The notes below the pieces were generated by a model. That model was not told the origin of the DNA. It ran no database searches and saw nothing but the letters and a program-made list of their open reading frames with translations. Position numbers and translations under genes: made by a program. From Ensifer adhaerens (GTDB taxonomy: Bacteria > Pseudomonadota > Alphaproteobacteria > Rhizobiales > Rhizobiaceae), in assembly GCF_000697965.2 (NCBI RefSeq), contig NZ_CP015881.1, forward strand, positions 1,054,001-1,118,000: a stretch of 64,000 nt of DNA, read 5' to 3'. Numbering within the stretch: position 1 is the first letter of the stretch; the number at the start of each line of letters is the position of its first letter. Below, one piece after another: positions 17,385 to 25,565 of this stretch.

Positions 17385-18052
17385 TCACTCTCCTCCATAT
17401 GACTGTTCTGAAACACGAGGACGGAGGACCTCCGTCTCGATCTGAAAACGTCCCAGGACGGCACCGACACCGTTTGATCGGCCAGGGCCTCGTCCTTGCG
17501 GGCATCGCCGATCGCCTCGACAAGAGGCGCTTCGTTGAGCTCCCTTTCCCGTCCATCATCTTCGATCATGCGCGTCGTGATGGTGCTGGCGAGCCGGCTT
17601 TTTTCCTGGCGGACCTGCTCATCGTACCTGACCATCGCGCCGACAGATGGATCGTTCCGTCCGTAGTAGGAGTGCAGCATCACCTGTTCGGCCCGGCTCG
17701 GGTCCGCGCCCGCTTTCACCGCCAGCCGGTAGTACCCGTCGAGAATGGTCGCCGTGGCCCGGAGGTTGCGGCATGGGTCGAAGGCATCTGAAATCGAAAG
17801 GTTGAGCTTGCGGAGTTCTTCCATGCCGATGCCGCCGAGGCCGAGCTGTATGTCGTGCCGCTCGGCTGCCAATGACGTGGCGATTGCGATCGCCTTCACC
17901 TTAGTCGTGGGCTGCACCGAGAGTGTTGCGCCGCTGTTGACCCGGATGGCGAAGGGTTCGAACCGGCTTTCAAGGCTGACGATGGCGGCGAGCGTCTCGC
18001 TTGCAATTGTGGGTGCGCACGTTTGCGCCAAATCGAGGAAGGCTACAGGCAT
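17381..18052 (-). CDS. virB1: VirB1 lytic transglycosylase
   Basis: 223 aa from ATG 18052 (MPVAFLDLAQTCAPTIASET). The SLT fold is recognisable in IVSLESRFEPFAIRVN with catalytic Glu (residue 29 from this start), in LGLGGIGMEELRKLNLSISDAFDPCRN, and in the C-terminal YYGRNDPSVGAMVRYD. It opens the peptidoglycan for the channel. No Sec signal is obvious from this start: the first 15 residues are only mildly hydrophobic, so export may rely on an upstream start or an unusual signal. Directly follows trbM. Confidence 0.88.
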   Translation of the reverse strand: MPVAFLDLAQTCAPTIASETLAAIVSLESRFEPFAIRVNSGATLSVQPTTKVKAIAIATSLAAERHDIQLGLGGIGMEELRKLNLSISDAFDPCRNLRATATILDGYYRLAVKAGADPSRAEQVMLHSYYGRNDPSVGAMVRYDEQVRQEKSRLASTITTRMIEDDGRERELNEAPLVEAIGDARKDEALADQTVSVPSWDVFRSRRRSSVLVFQNSHMEESE

Positions 18053-18054
18053 GC

Positions 18055-18573
18055 TCAGTACCACACTCGTTGCTTGCCAACCCCGTCGATGATCACGTCG
18101 ATGTAATGGGGTTGCGGCCGGACGTTCGGTCGTGTCGTTACATAGCGCTGACACGTACGGCCGTCTCTCCGCCGCCACACTGCCGATGAGTTCCTCCGAT
18201 CATCGTTGGAGTAGCATTCAGCGTTCGAGACGGTCTGTGGCGTGGTCGAGATACAACTCGCTTCGAGCCCATGGTTTCCATACCGCGTTGTCAGGCGATA
18301 ACCGTCAGAGCAATAATAGGGGTCGTATCGAGGGCGCGAGGCCTGAAACCCAACGCTGCCGCAAGTGGGAAAGGAGCGCCCTCTTGCAAGCGCGCGCCAG
18401 AGCCTGTGGATTGGCGCCCGGCATTCCGCGTATTGCGTCGGACCGCTCGGATTGGAAAGGCACAGGATAACCTGGCACCCCCATTCGCCCGCTTGCGCTT
18501 TACTCTCGAAAACAAGATAGAATGGCGCTAAACTGGCTGCAGCGACAAATGCCCGTGTAAGAGACTTGTTCAT
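18055..18573 (-). CDS. trbM: TrbM/KikA/MpfK-family conjugation protein
   Basis: 172 aa from ATG 18573, with AAGGTGG seven bases upstream; longer upstream reading overlaps the divergent regulator and is rejected. Signal peptide MNKSLTRAFVAAASLAPFYL. The mature start EWGCQVILCLSNPSGP, followed by ECRAPIHRLW and six further Cys, matches the TrbM/KikA family of periplasmic conjugation accessory proteins. First gene of the virB operon, two bases before virB1. The exact role of the family is unclear; it affects conjugation in IncP/IncN systems. Confidence 0.75.
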   Translation of the reverse strand: MNKSLTRAFVAAASLAPFYLVFESKAQAGEWGCQVILCLSNPSGPTQYAECRAPIHRLWRALARGRSFPTCGSVGFQASRPRYDPYYCSDGYRLTTRYGNHGLEASCISTTPQTVSNAECYSNDDRRNSSAVWRRRDGRTCQRYVTTRPNVRPQPHYIDVIIDGVGKQRVWY

Positions 18574-18594
18574 GGCCACCACCTTCACTAACGC

Positions 18595-18630
18595 GATTGT
18601 GCGCAATCCTAATAGCGGCGCGATTTCGCG
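18595..18630. promoter_or_regulatory. Two short palindromes in the trbM-rctA intergenic region
   Basis: GATTG-TGCG-CAATC (18595-18608) and CGCGA-TT-TCGCG (18619-18630) lie between the trbM start and the 30-bp element at 18636-18665. They fall in the leader or promoter of the virB operon and could be operator or leader-RNA structures. Pure sequence observation; no assigned factor. Confidence 0.4.
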
Positions 18631-18635
18631 ACGCG

Positions 18636-18665
18636 TTTTACAATCATATATCTGACAGTATAAAA
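18636..18665. promoter_or_regulatory. Shared conjugation operator, copy 1 (rctA / trbM-virB)
   Basis: TACAATC (18639-18645), eight bases, then GACAGTATAA (18654-18663), flanked by TTT and AA. It has the same architecture as the elements before traC (56036-56065) and the DUF1173 gene (61218-61247). It ends one base before the rctA-like ATG and lies 63 bp from the trbM ATG, so it could repress both divergent units. Confidence 0.65.
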
Positions 18666-18666
18666 A

Positions 18667-19035
18667 ATGACAAGCGCACTTAATGCCCATTGGCAGAGCC
18701 AGCTGTTTTCGGCTTATGCTCTGCAGGAAGTTTTCGACAAACCAGTTGAGGGAGAGACGCCGCAATCGCGTTTGAAGCAGGTCGGAATGATGACAGTGCT
18801 CTACATGATGCATCAAAATCACGAAAAGCTAACCCTCTCGAATATAACTAAAATTACGGGACTGACCCGCAATGCTGTGGCGGAATCGATCGATCCTCTC
18901 ATTGAGCGGGGCATATTGACCGAAACGATCGTGAAGAACTCGATGGGACGAGGAACCGCGAGGCAGTTTGAGTTCTGCCCGGACGTTTTCGATCGCCTGA
19001 GGTTAAGTCCGGAGCAGCAAAAACCCGGAACTTAG
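18667..19035 (+). CDS. rctA: Winged-helix regulator, RctA-like candidate repressor of conjugation
   Basis: 122 aa. A winged helix-turn-helix occupies about residues 50-100 (LTLSNITKITGLTRNAVAESIDPLIERG, then the wing ILTETIVKNSMGRGTARQFEF; key residues are the TRN recognition helix). It is transcribed divergently from trbM-virB1-11. That is the place and protein type reported for RctA, which represses virB and tra promoters of rhizobial symbiotic plasmids. The ATG comes directly after a 30-bp element repeated in front of traC and a DUF1173 gene, and no Shine-Dalgarno is visible, suggesting a leaderless or weakly translated, self-regulated gene. The symbol is inferred, not proved by alignment. 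Confidence 0.6.
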   Translation: MTSALNAHWQSQLFSAYALQEVFDKPVEGETPQSRLKQVGMMTVLYMMHQNHEKLTLSNITKITGLTRNAVAESIDPLIERGILTETIVKNSMGRGTARQFEFCPDVFDRLRLSPEQQKPGT

Positions 19036-19262
19036 TGATTTTTTTTCGACACTAACAACGGCACGCGACGGCGGCGTTGAACCGGCCCGCACGCTGACCA
19101 CTCGGCGCAGCACCTTCGAGCAGCTTCGTGACCTTCCAAGTAGGCGTTAGTTTGGGGCCGAAAACTTCAACTCGGCCATCCAGGTCTGCTTTTCGACGGC
19201 CGTCAGGCGAATACCTGCATCTGATATTCACTTACAGGACAGCTTCCCAAGAGGTACTTTAT

Positions 19263-20794
19263 TCACTTGGCCGTGCGCCGCAGCTCTTCCAGTAGCGGTC
19301 GCAACTTGTGCTTGCGCCGGTGCTGCTCGATAAGCCCATCAAGGTGCGCAAGCCACTGGCCGGACCGCCCGCAAGCCTTATACGCGCGGGCGGCAATCCC
19401 GAGCCACAATGCGGCCGTCTCATAGCGGCTTGATCTTCCTTCAGACATAATCGGGTCGGCCATGCGGCATGCAAGGACAATCACCCAATCGGGGTGATCC
19501 GCCAATGCCCGTTCAGCAAGTCGACCCAGCGTAGGGTGACGTGGACTGAAGAAACGCGTTTCCTGCAGGTCGATGCAAGCAACGGCGTCGGCGACCAAGT
19601 CCTCGTCGAGCAGGATTTCGATCCGCTCATAGGCGTAAGGTGCCGCCGTCAGCGCCGCAAGCAGCAATTCCCGCAACTTCGGCCAATCCGACGGAGCAAC
19701 GAGTTTCTTGGCCACGCGGAAATCTTCCCGTGCAAGGCTTTCTTCCAAGGCTACTTGCGTTGCCTTGAACATCATATCCCGATTGCCCGCCTCATGCGCC
19801 TTTTCGCGCAGCCAGCGTGCCAGCATTGCCCTGCCTGTTCTGTGATGCCAGTTTTCTTCGCCTTCGCCGCACCCGTCTCGCGACAGTCCCCAGGCCGCAA
19901 CGTCGATCGCGGCTTCCACCCGACCGACAGCCGCGACGGCCTCCGCAAGCCGCAAGAGATCACCATGGGTAGTCAGGCGCACATGGGCGAGCGCGACCGC
20001 CTCATCGACACGCCCCGTCTGCGCCAGCTTCACGGCATGGTCGCAATGAAAACCCGCCGCACGGGACAGGTTGAGGAAATGCTCACCGCGCCCCATGGCT
20101 TCGAGCGCGGCAAGTCGGACCCGTGTCAGATCTTCCTCGAGCGGATCGCTACTTCCCCCAGGCGGCCAGCTTTGCCCAAGCCCTGCGAGCGTGGCCTGAA
20201 GGCCTGGCTCGTCCCAGCCTTGCATGCAAGCTGCAATGGCAGTAGCAAAGGCATCGTCGGCGCCAAATTTTGCGAGTTCGCCCTGCCAGTCGGCCAGTTC
20301 GCCGGCGAGGTCATCGCGCGCCTCCTGTGAGACACCATTCATGAGGGCGGCTTGCGCGATCAATTGATCAAGCCGTGGAAGAAACTCGTTCAGGGGTTCA
20401 TCCCAATCGGCGTTTTCCGGCCAACATGCGGCCAGCCCCGCGGCCACGGGTTTCAAGATCGTCAATGCATGGTCGCCGCGCCCTACGGCAAAAAAGGTTC
20501 AGCCTCGTCAATCAGTTGTTCGAGCGCCGCTTCATCGATACCCGCAGTCCGCTCGCCCCAGCTATGCCGATGGCGCCCCGAACCGGTCGAAGAGAAGACC
20601 GCTTCGGCGCGACGACGAAACGGCACAGGATCGAGCAGCGTGCTTGCCTCGTCAGCCACCAAAACCGCAAATCTGGCATCGAGCCAAAGGGCAAAACCCT
20701 CGTCGCTCTCGGTGCGTTCGAGCACGAGTGCCTCAAGCCGTTCACGCGAAAGCGTCCGTAGAAGATCCGGACGCTTGTTCACCACCTGTTCCAT
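19263..20794 (-). pseudogene. TPR-like protein resembling the C-terminal part of SWIM zinc-finger proteins, frameshifted
   Basis: Two adjacent frames on one strand form one protein. 20483-20794 (MEQVVNKRPDLLRTL..., GGAG eight bases upstream) ends at EAEPFLP-stop. The frame running to 19263 continues naturally as FAVGRGDHALTILKPVA. One extra T in the T6 tract (A6 at 20490-20495 on the plus strand) would join them into 510 aa, an exact multiple of three. The body is made of repeated helical pairs (HCDHAVKLAQTGRVDEAVALAH, key A/L positions) typical of the helical region that follows SWIM domains. No CxCxnCxH motif is present. Homopolymer location makes a sequencing error as likely as a mutation. 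Confidence 0.6.
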
Positions 20795-21241
20795 CTGTAC
20801 TCCTCAAAACCTCGACTTCAGATGCTTGGCAGCGATGCGCCTGGCTTCAAATCAGCTTTAGCTTCGTCGCCAGAGCCGTCGCCTGCGGAAGCGAGTAGGC
20901 ATTTAGCTTCCTGCGCGCATTATTCATGTGGAAGTTGACGTTCCAGTAGCTCATGTTCTCGATGTCGGCGATTGCTCTCATGGATTTGCCCTCGGACGCC
21001 CACTTGAGCATAAGCGCCTGTCTAGTGGTCAAAGCGATGGTCGGTTTTGCTGTAGGCTCAATGTTCGTTTGCTCGATCCGCACATGAAGCTGGGCGACCG
21101 CCATGGCGGCCGCTACCGGATCGACATCACCTTTCAGCGAGAGGGAAGGCTTGTGTGAGGCCATGGTCAGCATTGCTATACGTCTGAACGCAGTCGCGAC
21201 TGGAATGGTGAATAGCCCCGAGTTTCGTAGACACCCTCGGG

Positions 21242-22246
21242 TTAGATTTTCTGCTGCTTCTCGAACTCGACGGGTGACAGCATCCCGTTCCTGACGTGTT
21301 TGCGTTTCGGGTTGTAGAACATTTCGATGTAGTCGAACACGTCCTGGCGAGCTTCATCGCGTGAACGGTAGACCCTGCGACGTATCCTCTCTCGCTTCAG
21401 AAGATTGAAGAAGCTCTCGGCCACCGCATTGTCATGGCAGTTGCCGCGTCGGCTCATCGAGTGAACCAGATTGTGGTGCCTGAGGAACGAGGCCCAGTCC
21501 ATGCTGGTGAATTGCGAGCCCTGATCGGAGTGGATCAGCACTTTGTCCTTCGGTTTGCGTCGCCACACCGCCATGAGCAGAGCCTGCAATACGACGTCCG
21601 TGGTTTGGCGGCTCTGCATCGCCCAGCCGATGACCCGGCGGGAATAGAGGTCGATGACGACGGCCAAATAAGCAAAACCTTCGCAGGTCCGGATATAGGT
21701 GATGTCCGTGACCCAGGCCTTGTCCGGAGCCGCTACGTCAAACTGCCGGTCGAGCGTGTTGTCGATAGCGACGGCAGGCCTGCCGCCATAGATGCCGGGA
21801 CGGCGTTTGTAGCCAATCTGCGCCTTGATCCCGGCGAGACGGGTCAGACGCGCAACCCGGTTCGGGCAGCATATCTCGCCCTGATCGAGAAGGTCGTCGT
21901 GCAGCTTGCGATAACCGTAGACCTTCCCGCTCTCTTCCCATGCCTTCAGGAGCAGATCGGTCTGTCGTTTGTCCTCGTTGGCTCGCCTGCTCAGCGGGTT
22001 CTTCAGCCAGGTGTAAAATCCACTGGGATGAACCCGCAGAAGGCGGCACATCGTCCGCACCGAAAACTGCAAGCGATGCAGAGCAATGAACGCGTACTTC
22101 ACTTTGCATCCCTGGCGAAATACGCGGCCGCTTTTTTTAGGATATCTCGCTCCTCGGTAACGCGAGCCAGTTCCTTCTTTAGCCGCCTGATCTCCTCGGT
22201 CTCGTCGTTGCCCTTGGCGTTCGACGCAGCAAACTTCTTCTTCCAT
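21242..22246 (-). CDS. IS3-family transposase OrfB (DDE integrase), expressed by -1 frameshift
   Basis: The functional part starts around VKYAFIALHRLQFSV. The rve core shows the DDE triad: WVTDITYI (first Asp), IHSDQGSQFTS (second Asp) and NAVAESFFNLLKRE (Glu). It is read after a -1 slip from OrfA at the A7G run near 22135. The frame ends just inside the left terminal repeat. Full length for the family and no internal stop. Confidence 0.93.
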   Translation of the reverse strand: MEEEVCCVERQGQRRDRGDQAAKEGTGSRYRGARYPKKSGRVFRQGCKVKYAFIALHRLQFSVRTMCRLLRVHPSGFYTWLKNPLSRRANEDKRQTDLLLKAWEESGKVYGYRKLHDDLLDQGEICCPNRVARLTRLAGIKAQIGYKRRPGIYGGRPAVAIDNTLDRQFDVAAPDKAWVTDITYIRTCEGFAYLAVVIDLYSRRVIGWAMQSRQTTDVVLQALLMAVWRRKPKDKVLIHSDQGSQFTSMDWASFLRHHNLVHSMSRRGNCHDNAVAESFFNLLKRERIRRRVYRSRDEARQDVFDYIEMFYNPKRKHVRNGMLSPVEFEKQQKI

Positions 22247-22368
22247 TCGTAGAGCGAATGCTGGCTGACGCCGAGACGCTGCGAAACCTCAGCAACCGGA
22301 TAGCCTCGCTCCGTGATCTGGCGCACCGCGTCACGCTTAAACTCTTCGCTGAAATTCGATTTGCTCAT
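22099..22368 (-). CDS. IS3-family transposase OrfA
   Basis: 89 aa helix-turn-helix protein (FSEEFKRDAVRQITERGYPVAEVSQRLGVSQHSLYEWKKKF, key residues of the HTH being VSQ and SLY). A leucine-zipper-like segment follows (EEIRRLKKELARVTEERDILKKA). It binds the IS ends. The end of the frame overlaps orfB. The run of seven A at 22132-22138 (T on the plus strand), read CTA AAA AAA GCG, is a good -1 frameshift site for making the OrfAB transposase. Confidence 0.93.
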   Translation of the reverse strand: MSKSNFSEEFKRDAVRQITERGYPVAEVSQRLGVSQHSLYEWKKKFAASNAKGNDETEEIRRLKKELARVTEERDILKKAAAYFARDAK

Positions 22369-22939
22369 GATGCTCTTCTTGCCTCAAAATTAGGAAAGAA
22401 GGCGTCTACAAATCTCGGTGCTATTCATGGTGATCCCCGACCGAATACCGAAACCGGCGGCATCCAGATAAAACTGCCGAACGCGCCTCGATCGGACAGT
22501 CCTTGAATTTGCGGAAGACCAGGTGAACGCCTTCATCGTCGACCTTGCAATCTGGATCACGGGATCGATCTCGTTGAAGCTTTTGGCGAAGTACCAATCC
22601 TGCCATTCGGGATGATAATTCGAAACGGCGAATGTTCCGATTGGTTGAAGATTAAGGTAGGCGTAATACTCGAAGCCGAGCTCTTGCGCGAGCTCGGTGA
22701 GCGCTTCATTGAACATCTCCTTGGTGCGCGCCACGGTGGAAACATCGGTTAGCTTCTGAAACCAGCCCTTCACCTTCTCCTCCTTTTCTGCCCTCTCGTC
22801 TTACTCAAACAATACTCGGCCCACGACGCTCTGGACTGTTTGGGAAGCAGCCGGCGAGTTTGTGCTTGCCAAAACTCGCCTTGAAGGTCCAAGCGCCATC
22901 GTCGCCAAACTCTGGCGGCCTACGTTGCCACCTACCTAT

Positions 22940-23896
22940 CTACTCGCCATGCGCCGGCAGAGGGCGCTTGGTGTTGTTTCTTCCGGAATGGTCGCCCACA
23001 GCTTTAAGCGATCTTGATGCCGCCAGCGTGCGGGCAATTTCCACGATCTCTTCACGGTTCGCGGTAGGGTCCTCTTTGTTCCAGGCAAGCCCCATGCCGA
23101 TCGTGAAATCCACCCCCTCCACTTCCCGAAGGCGGAACGACTGGTGGGGCAAATCTCTGGTCCATTCCGGCACGAAACCTACTCCCATCCCGGCCGCGAC
23201 CAGCGAAACCAAGGAGAGCGTGTCGTCGCAACTACAGGCAACCTGATCGAGAAGGCCAAATTTTCTGAACTGCTCGAAGAAGTACTTTTCCGTGTAAGAT
23301 AGATTTGAGCGGGAAAAGGAGATGATCCGCTCCTGTTTCAGATCGCTCATTGTGACGGTCTCCGCCGTCTCAAGCCGGCTGCCAAGTGGCACCGCCAGAA
23401 GATATCGTTCGTTGGCGATGCTCTGCCAACGGAGCGATCCGATGTTTTCGACCGGCCGGATGAAGCCAAGGTTGATACGGCCCTTCTCCAGGTCGCGGAT
23501 GATTGCATCGGTGGAACCACTGCTCACGTGGATCTGAATATCGGGAAATCGCTTGCCGAGCTTGTTCAGAAAAAGCGGCAAGACACCGAAGGTCGCGGGA
23601 TATATGGTTCCGATGGTGATCCGATCGACATTCTTGCCCGCAACGGCCCGCACGACAGCGGAACTGTTTTCGATCTCCCGCAGAACATTGATGCACCGCT
23701 CGTAAAAAACTTCGCCGGCTTTTGTCAGTTGAACACGCCGCGTAGAGCGGATGAGAAGCTGCACGCCGAGCTCCCTTTCCAACGTTTGTATCTGCACGCT
23801 AAGGGCGGGCTGCGCCATGGAGAGCGTCGCCGCAGCGCGCCCGAAATGCAACTCCTCGGCTAGGGTTGCAAAACATCTCATTTGGCGGAATTCCAT
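22940..23896 (-). CDS. LysR-family transcriptional regulator
   Basis: 318 aa from ATG 23896 (MEFRQMRCFATLAEELHFGRAA), the canonical LysR start; the upstream ATG at 23950 adds an atypical leader. HTH at residues 3-62 (AAATLSMAQPALSVQIQTLERELGVQLL; key AQPALS and LE). A substrate-binding domain follows (TIGTIYPATFGVLPLFLNKL, VAAGMGVGFVPEW). Divergent from the MNT-HEPN gene across about 150 bp. The target is unknown; no metabolic neighbour points to its inducer. Confidence 0.92.
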   Translation of the reverse strand: MEFRQMRCFATLAEELHFGRAAATLSMAQPALSVQIQTLERELGVQLLIRSTRRVQLTKAGEVFYERCINVLREIENSSAVVRAVAGKNVDRITIGTIYPATFGVLPLFLNKLGKRFPDIQIHVSSGSTDAIIRDLEKGRINLGFIRPVENIGSLRWQSIANERYLLAVPLGSRLETAETVTMSDLKQERIISFSRSNLSYTEKYFFEQFRKFGLLDQVACSCDDTLSLVSLVAAGMGVGFVPEWTRDLPHQSFRLREVEGVDFTIGMGLAWNKEDPTANREEIVEIARTLAASRSLKAVGDHSGRNNTKRPLPAHGE

Positions 23897-24047
23897 TCGC
23901 CTGTCCTCTGCATCCGCGCAAATCATTCCACACGGAGACAGATCATCCATTAATCTCCCATATAGATCAATCTGTTATTTTTTAATAATGCAAAAACCAT
24001 TAATTCCTGCAGTAGACGGCGAATCGTCTTTATCCTATCGGTTGAGT

Positions 24048-24947
24048 ATGAAAACGAGCCTGGAACATCTTCCCGAGAAGAAGCAGCGCGAGCTTGCGCG
24101 CGTCGTGGAGATCATCCACGAGGAGTTTGCCGATGCGCTCCAAGGCGGCTCGGCCGATTTCAAGAAGCGCGGTCGGATCCTGAAAATCATCCTCTTCGGC
24201 TCCTACGGCCGCGGCACCTTTGTTGACGAACCGCATACGATGAAGGGCTATCGCTCCGATTATGATATCCTCGTCATCGTCAATTCGAAGAAGCTCGCAG
24301 AACCGGAATACTGGGAGAAGGCGACCGACCGATTGATGTGGGACAAAGGAGTCTCGACGCCCGTCGGGCTGATCGTCCATGGCGCCCGGGAGGTGAACAA
24401 CTTCCTTGCGGACGGACAGTATTTCTTCGTTGATATCCAGCGCGAAGGGATCGTGCTCTACGAACTCGACGACCGGCCTCTGGCCGAGCCGAAACGACTC
24501 TCGCCTGCCGACGCGCTCAGGGTGGCGAGGGAGCATTTCGAGAGACAATGTGCAAGCGCGAAGTATTTTTGTCAGTTGGCACGGTACGCCATTTCTGACG
24601 AACAGCGAAATCATGCAGCGTTTAATTTGCACCAGGCAGTGGAGACCGCCTATTCTTGCCTGCTCCTCACACTAACCAATTACAGCCCACCGTCGCACAA
24701 TATCAAGTTTCTCCGCGGTCTCGCCGAGGATCGCGACCAGCGGCTGATCGACGCCTGGCCGCGCGACCAGCATCGTTTTACCGCCTGGTACAACATTCTC
24801 AACGAAGCCTATGTGAAGGCCCGCTACTCGAAGCACTTTGAGATTACCGAAGAAGGGCTCAGTTGGCTTCTAGAGCGGACGGAGCATCTTCTTCGACTCG
24901 TTGAGCTGGTATGTCAGGAGCGACTGGCGGAATTGGGCTCAGCCTAG
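24048..24947 (+). CDS. Fused nucleotidyltransferase (MNT) and HEPN domain protein
   Basis: About 299 aa. The start at 24048 is chosen as it begins the conserved region; ATG 23988 is possible but lacks a ribosome site. The MNT fold carries IILFGSYGRGTF and YRSDYDILVIV, the G-S-x-D-x-D nucleotidyltransferase motif. The C-terminal half is HEPN (residues 170-295) with RNHAAFNLHQAVETAY, an R-x-n-H-type element. Usually HepT (toxin) and MntA (antitoxin that AMPylates it) are separate; here both domains are on one chain. A defence or regulatory role is possible but unproved for the fused form. Confidence 0.8.
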   Translation: MKTSLEHLPEKKQRELARVVEIIHEEFADALQGGSADFKKRGRILKIILFGSYGRGTFVDEPHTMKGYRSDYDILVIVNSKKLAEPEYWEKATDRLMWDKGVSTPVGLIVHGAREVNNFLADGQYFFVDIQREGIVLYELDDRPLAEPKRLSPADALRVAREHFERQCASAKYFCQLARYAISDEQRNHAAFNLHQAVETAYSCLLLTLTNYSPPSHNIKFLRGLAEDRDQRLIDAWPRDQHRFTAWYNILNEAYVKARYSKHFEITEEGLSWLLERTEHLLRLVELVCQERLAELGSA

Positions 24948-25082
24948 CTTCCACATTCCTACAACTCCGTACGGCCTGCGTTGAAACGAATCCAAGGCGC
25001 GATCAAGCTCGGGATAGTACCACCCCAACGGGCCCCAGACCATGCCCGAGCCACCTTCGACATCGCCGATGAAATCGGAGGC
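24939..25082 (-). pseudogene. Possible C-terminal gene remnant
   Basis: This frame reads ASDFIGDVEGGSGMVWGPLG and continues to PYGVVGMWKLG before a stop. It has natural protein composition (Trp, Tyr, Gly turns) but no start codon or ribosome site. Its last nine bases overlap the end of the MNT-HEPN gene. I cannot name a family. Either a relic or chance. Confidence 0.25.
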
Positions 25083-25167
25083 ACGCCGTCTCCGCAGCGT
25101 CCTTTGCGCCGCGCTTCAGGGATCAGTGAGCGACGAGTTCGTGAAGACGTCCTATTTGCAGGATGCA

Positions 25168-25449
25168 TCATTTAGCGATCCGCCTGGTGCACTGGTTCTC
25201 TCGCTTGATGCAGGCGATCTCCGCCGTCGAGCATTCGGCAATGCCATTAACGATAACGCAGTGCGAGCATTGATCGGTGAATTCCAGGCAATCTGGATTG
25301 GCCTTGATGAAGTCTTGCAGGCTGGCATTCTCGGTCTGCTGCGGCTCAGGAACAGCGTCGGCAGCCGGCGTATCCGCCGCCTGAGCGGCGGTCATCCCCG
25401 CGATGGCAAGCGCCAGGCAAAGCGCGACACGAATGCTGGACTGCCTCAT
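25168..25449 (-). CDS. Small secreted Cys-containing protein, unknown function
   Basis: 93 aa from ATG 25449, preceded by GAGGAGGAGCAGGCG. Clear Sec signal peptide (VALCLALAIAGMTAAQA-ADTP). The mature part of about 65 residues has six Cys (PDCLEF, DQCSHCVIV, AECSTAEIACIKREN, QCTRR), suggesting a disulfide-bonded periplasmic or secreted protein. No family recognised. Located 116 bp downstream of the end of the M20 gene on the same strand. Confidence 0.65.
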   Translation of the reverse strand: MRQSSIRVALCLALAIAGMTAAQAADTPAADAVPEPQQTENASLQDFIKANPDCLEFTDQCSHCVIVNGIAECSTAEIACIKRENQCTRRIAK

Positions 25450-25565
25450 CGCCTGCTCCTCCTCTATGCACATCCGACGCGACGTGAAACGGCTCTTCTC
25501 CGGAACTGCGCACTGTGAGAGAGTGCCGTCACGGCGCCCGCCGTGCAAGCGACCGTCCGGCGCCC

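Larger units (their letters stand above)
21209..22427 (-). mobile_element. IS3-family insertion sequence, 1,219 bp, with TGG target duplication
   Basis: Terminal inverted repeats of 27 bp (21209-21235 and 22401-22427) match at 23 positions and begin TGAATAGC. They are flanked by the 3-bp direct repeat TGG (21206-21208 and 22428-22430). The interior carries overlapping orfA and orfB with an A7G slippery run. All parts look intact, so the insertion is probably recent. It sits inside a luxR-type gene. Confidence 0.93.
20847..22773 (-). pseudogene. LuxR-family autoinducer-binding regulator split by an IS3 element
   Basis: The N-terminal half (22428-22773, GTG start with AAGGAGG five bases upstream) is an AHL-binding domain. 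It contains NYHPEWQDWY, NEIDPV and FTWSS, keeping the Trp, Asp and Trp that contact the homoserine lactone in TraR/LuxR. It stops inside the IS. The C-terminal half (20847-21208) has the GerE/LuxR helix-turn-helix LTTRQALMLKWASEGKS. Removing 21209-22427 plus one TGG repeat gives an uninterrupted 234-codon frame reading GIRSGITIPVA across the join, the normal LuxR sequence. The gene is therefore intact except for the insertion. It lies between the rctA region and lysR, 26 kb from luxI. Confidence 0.88.

Noticed and set aside
21224..22416. Shorter IS boundaries ending at GTAGAC/GTCTAC
   Set aside because: They give no matching target duplication; extending to TGAATAGC gives a 27-bp repeat and a perfect TGG duplication, and restores the luxR frame.
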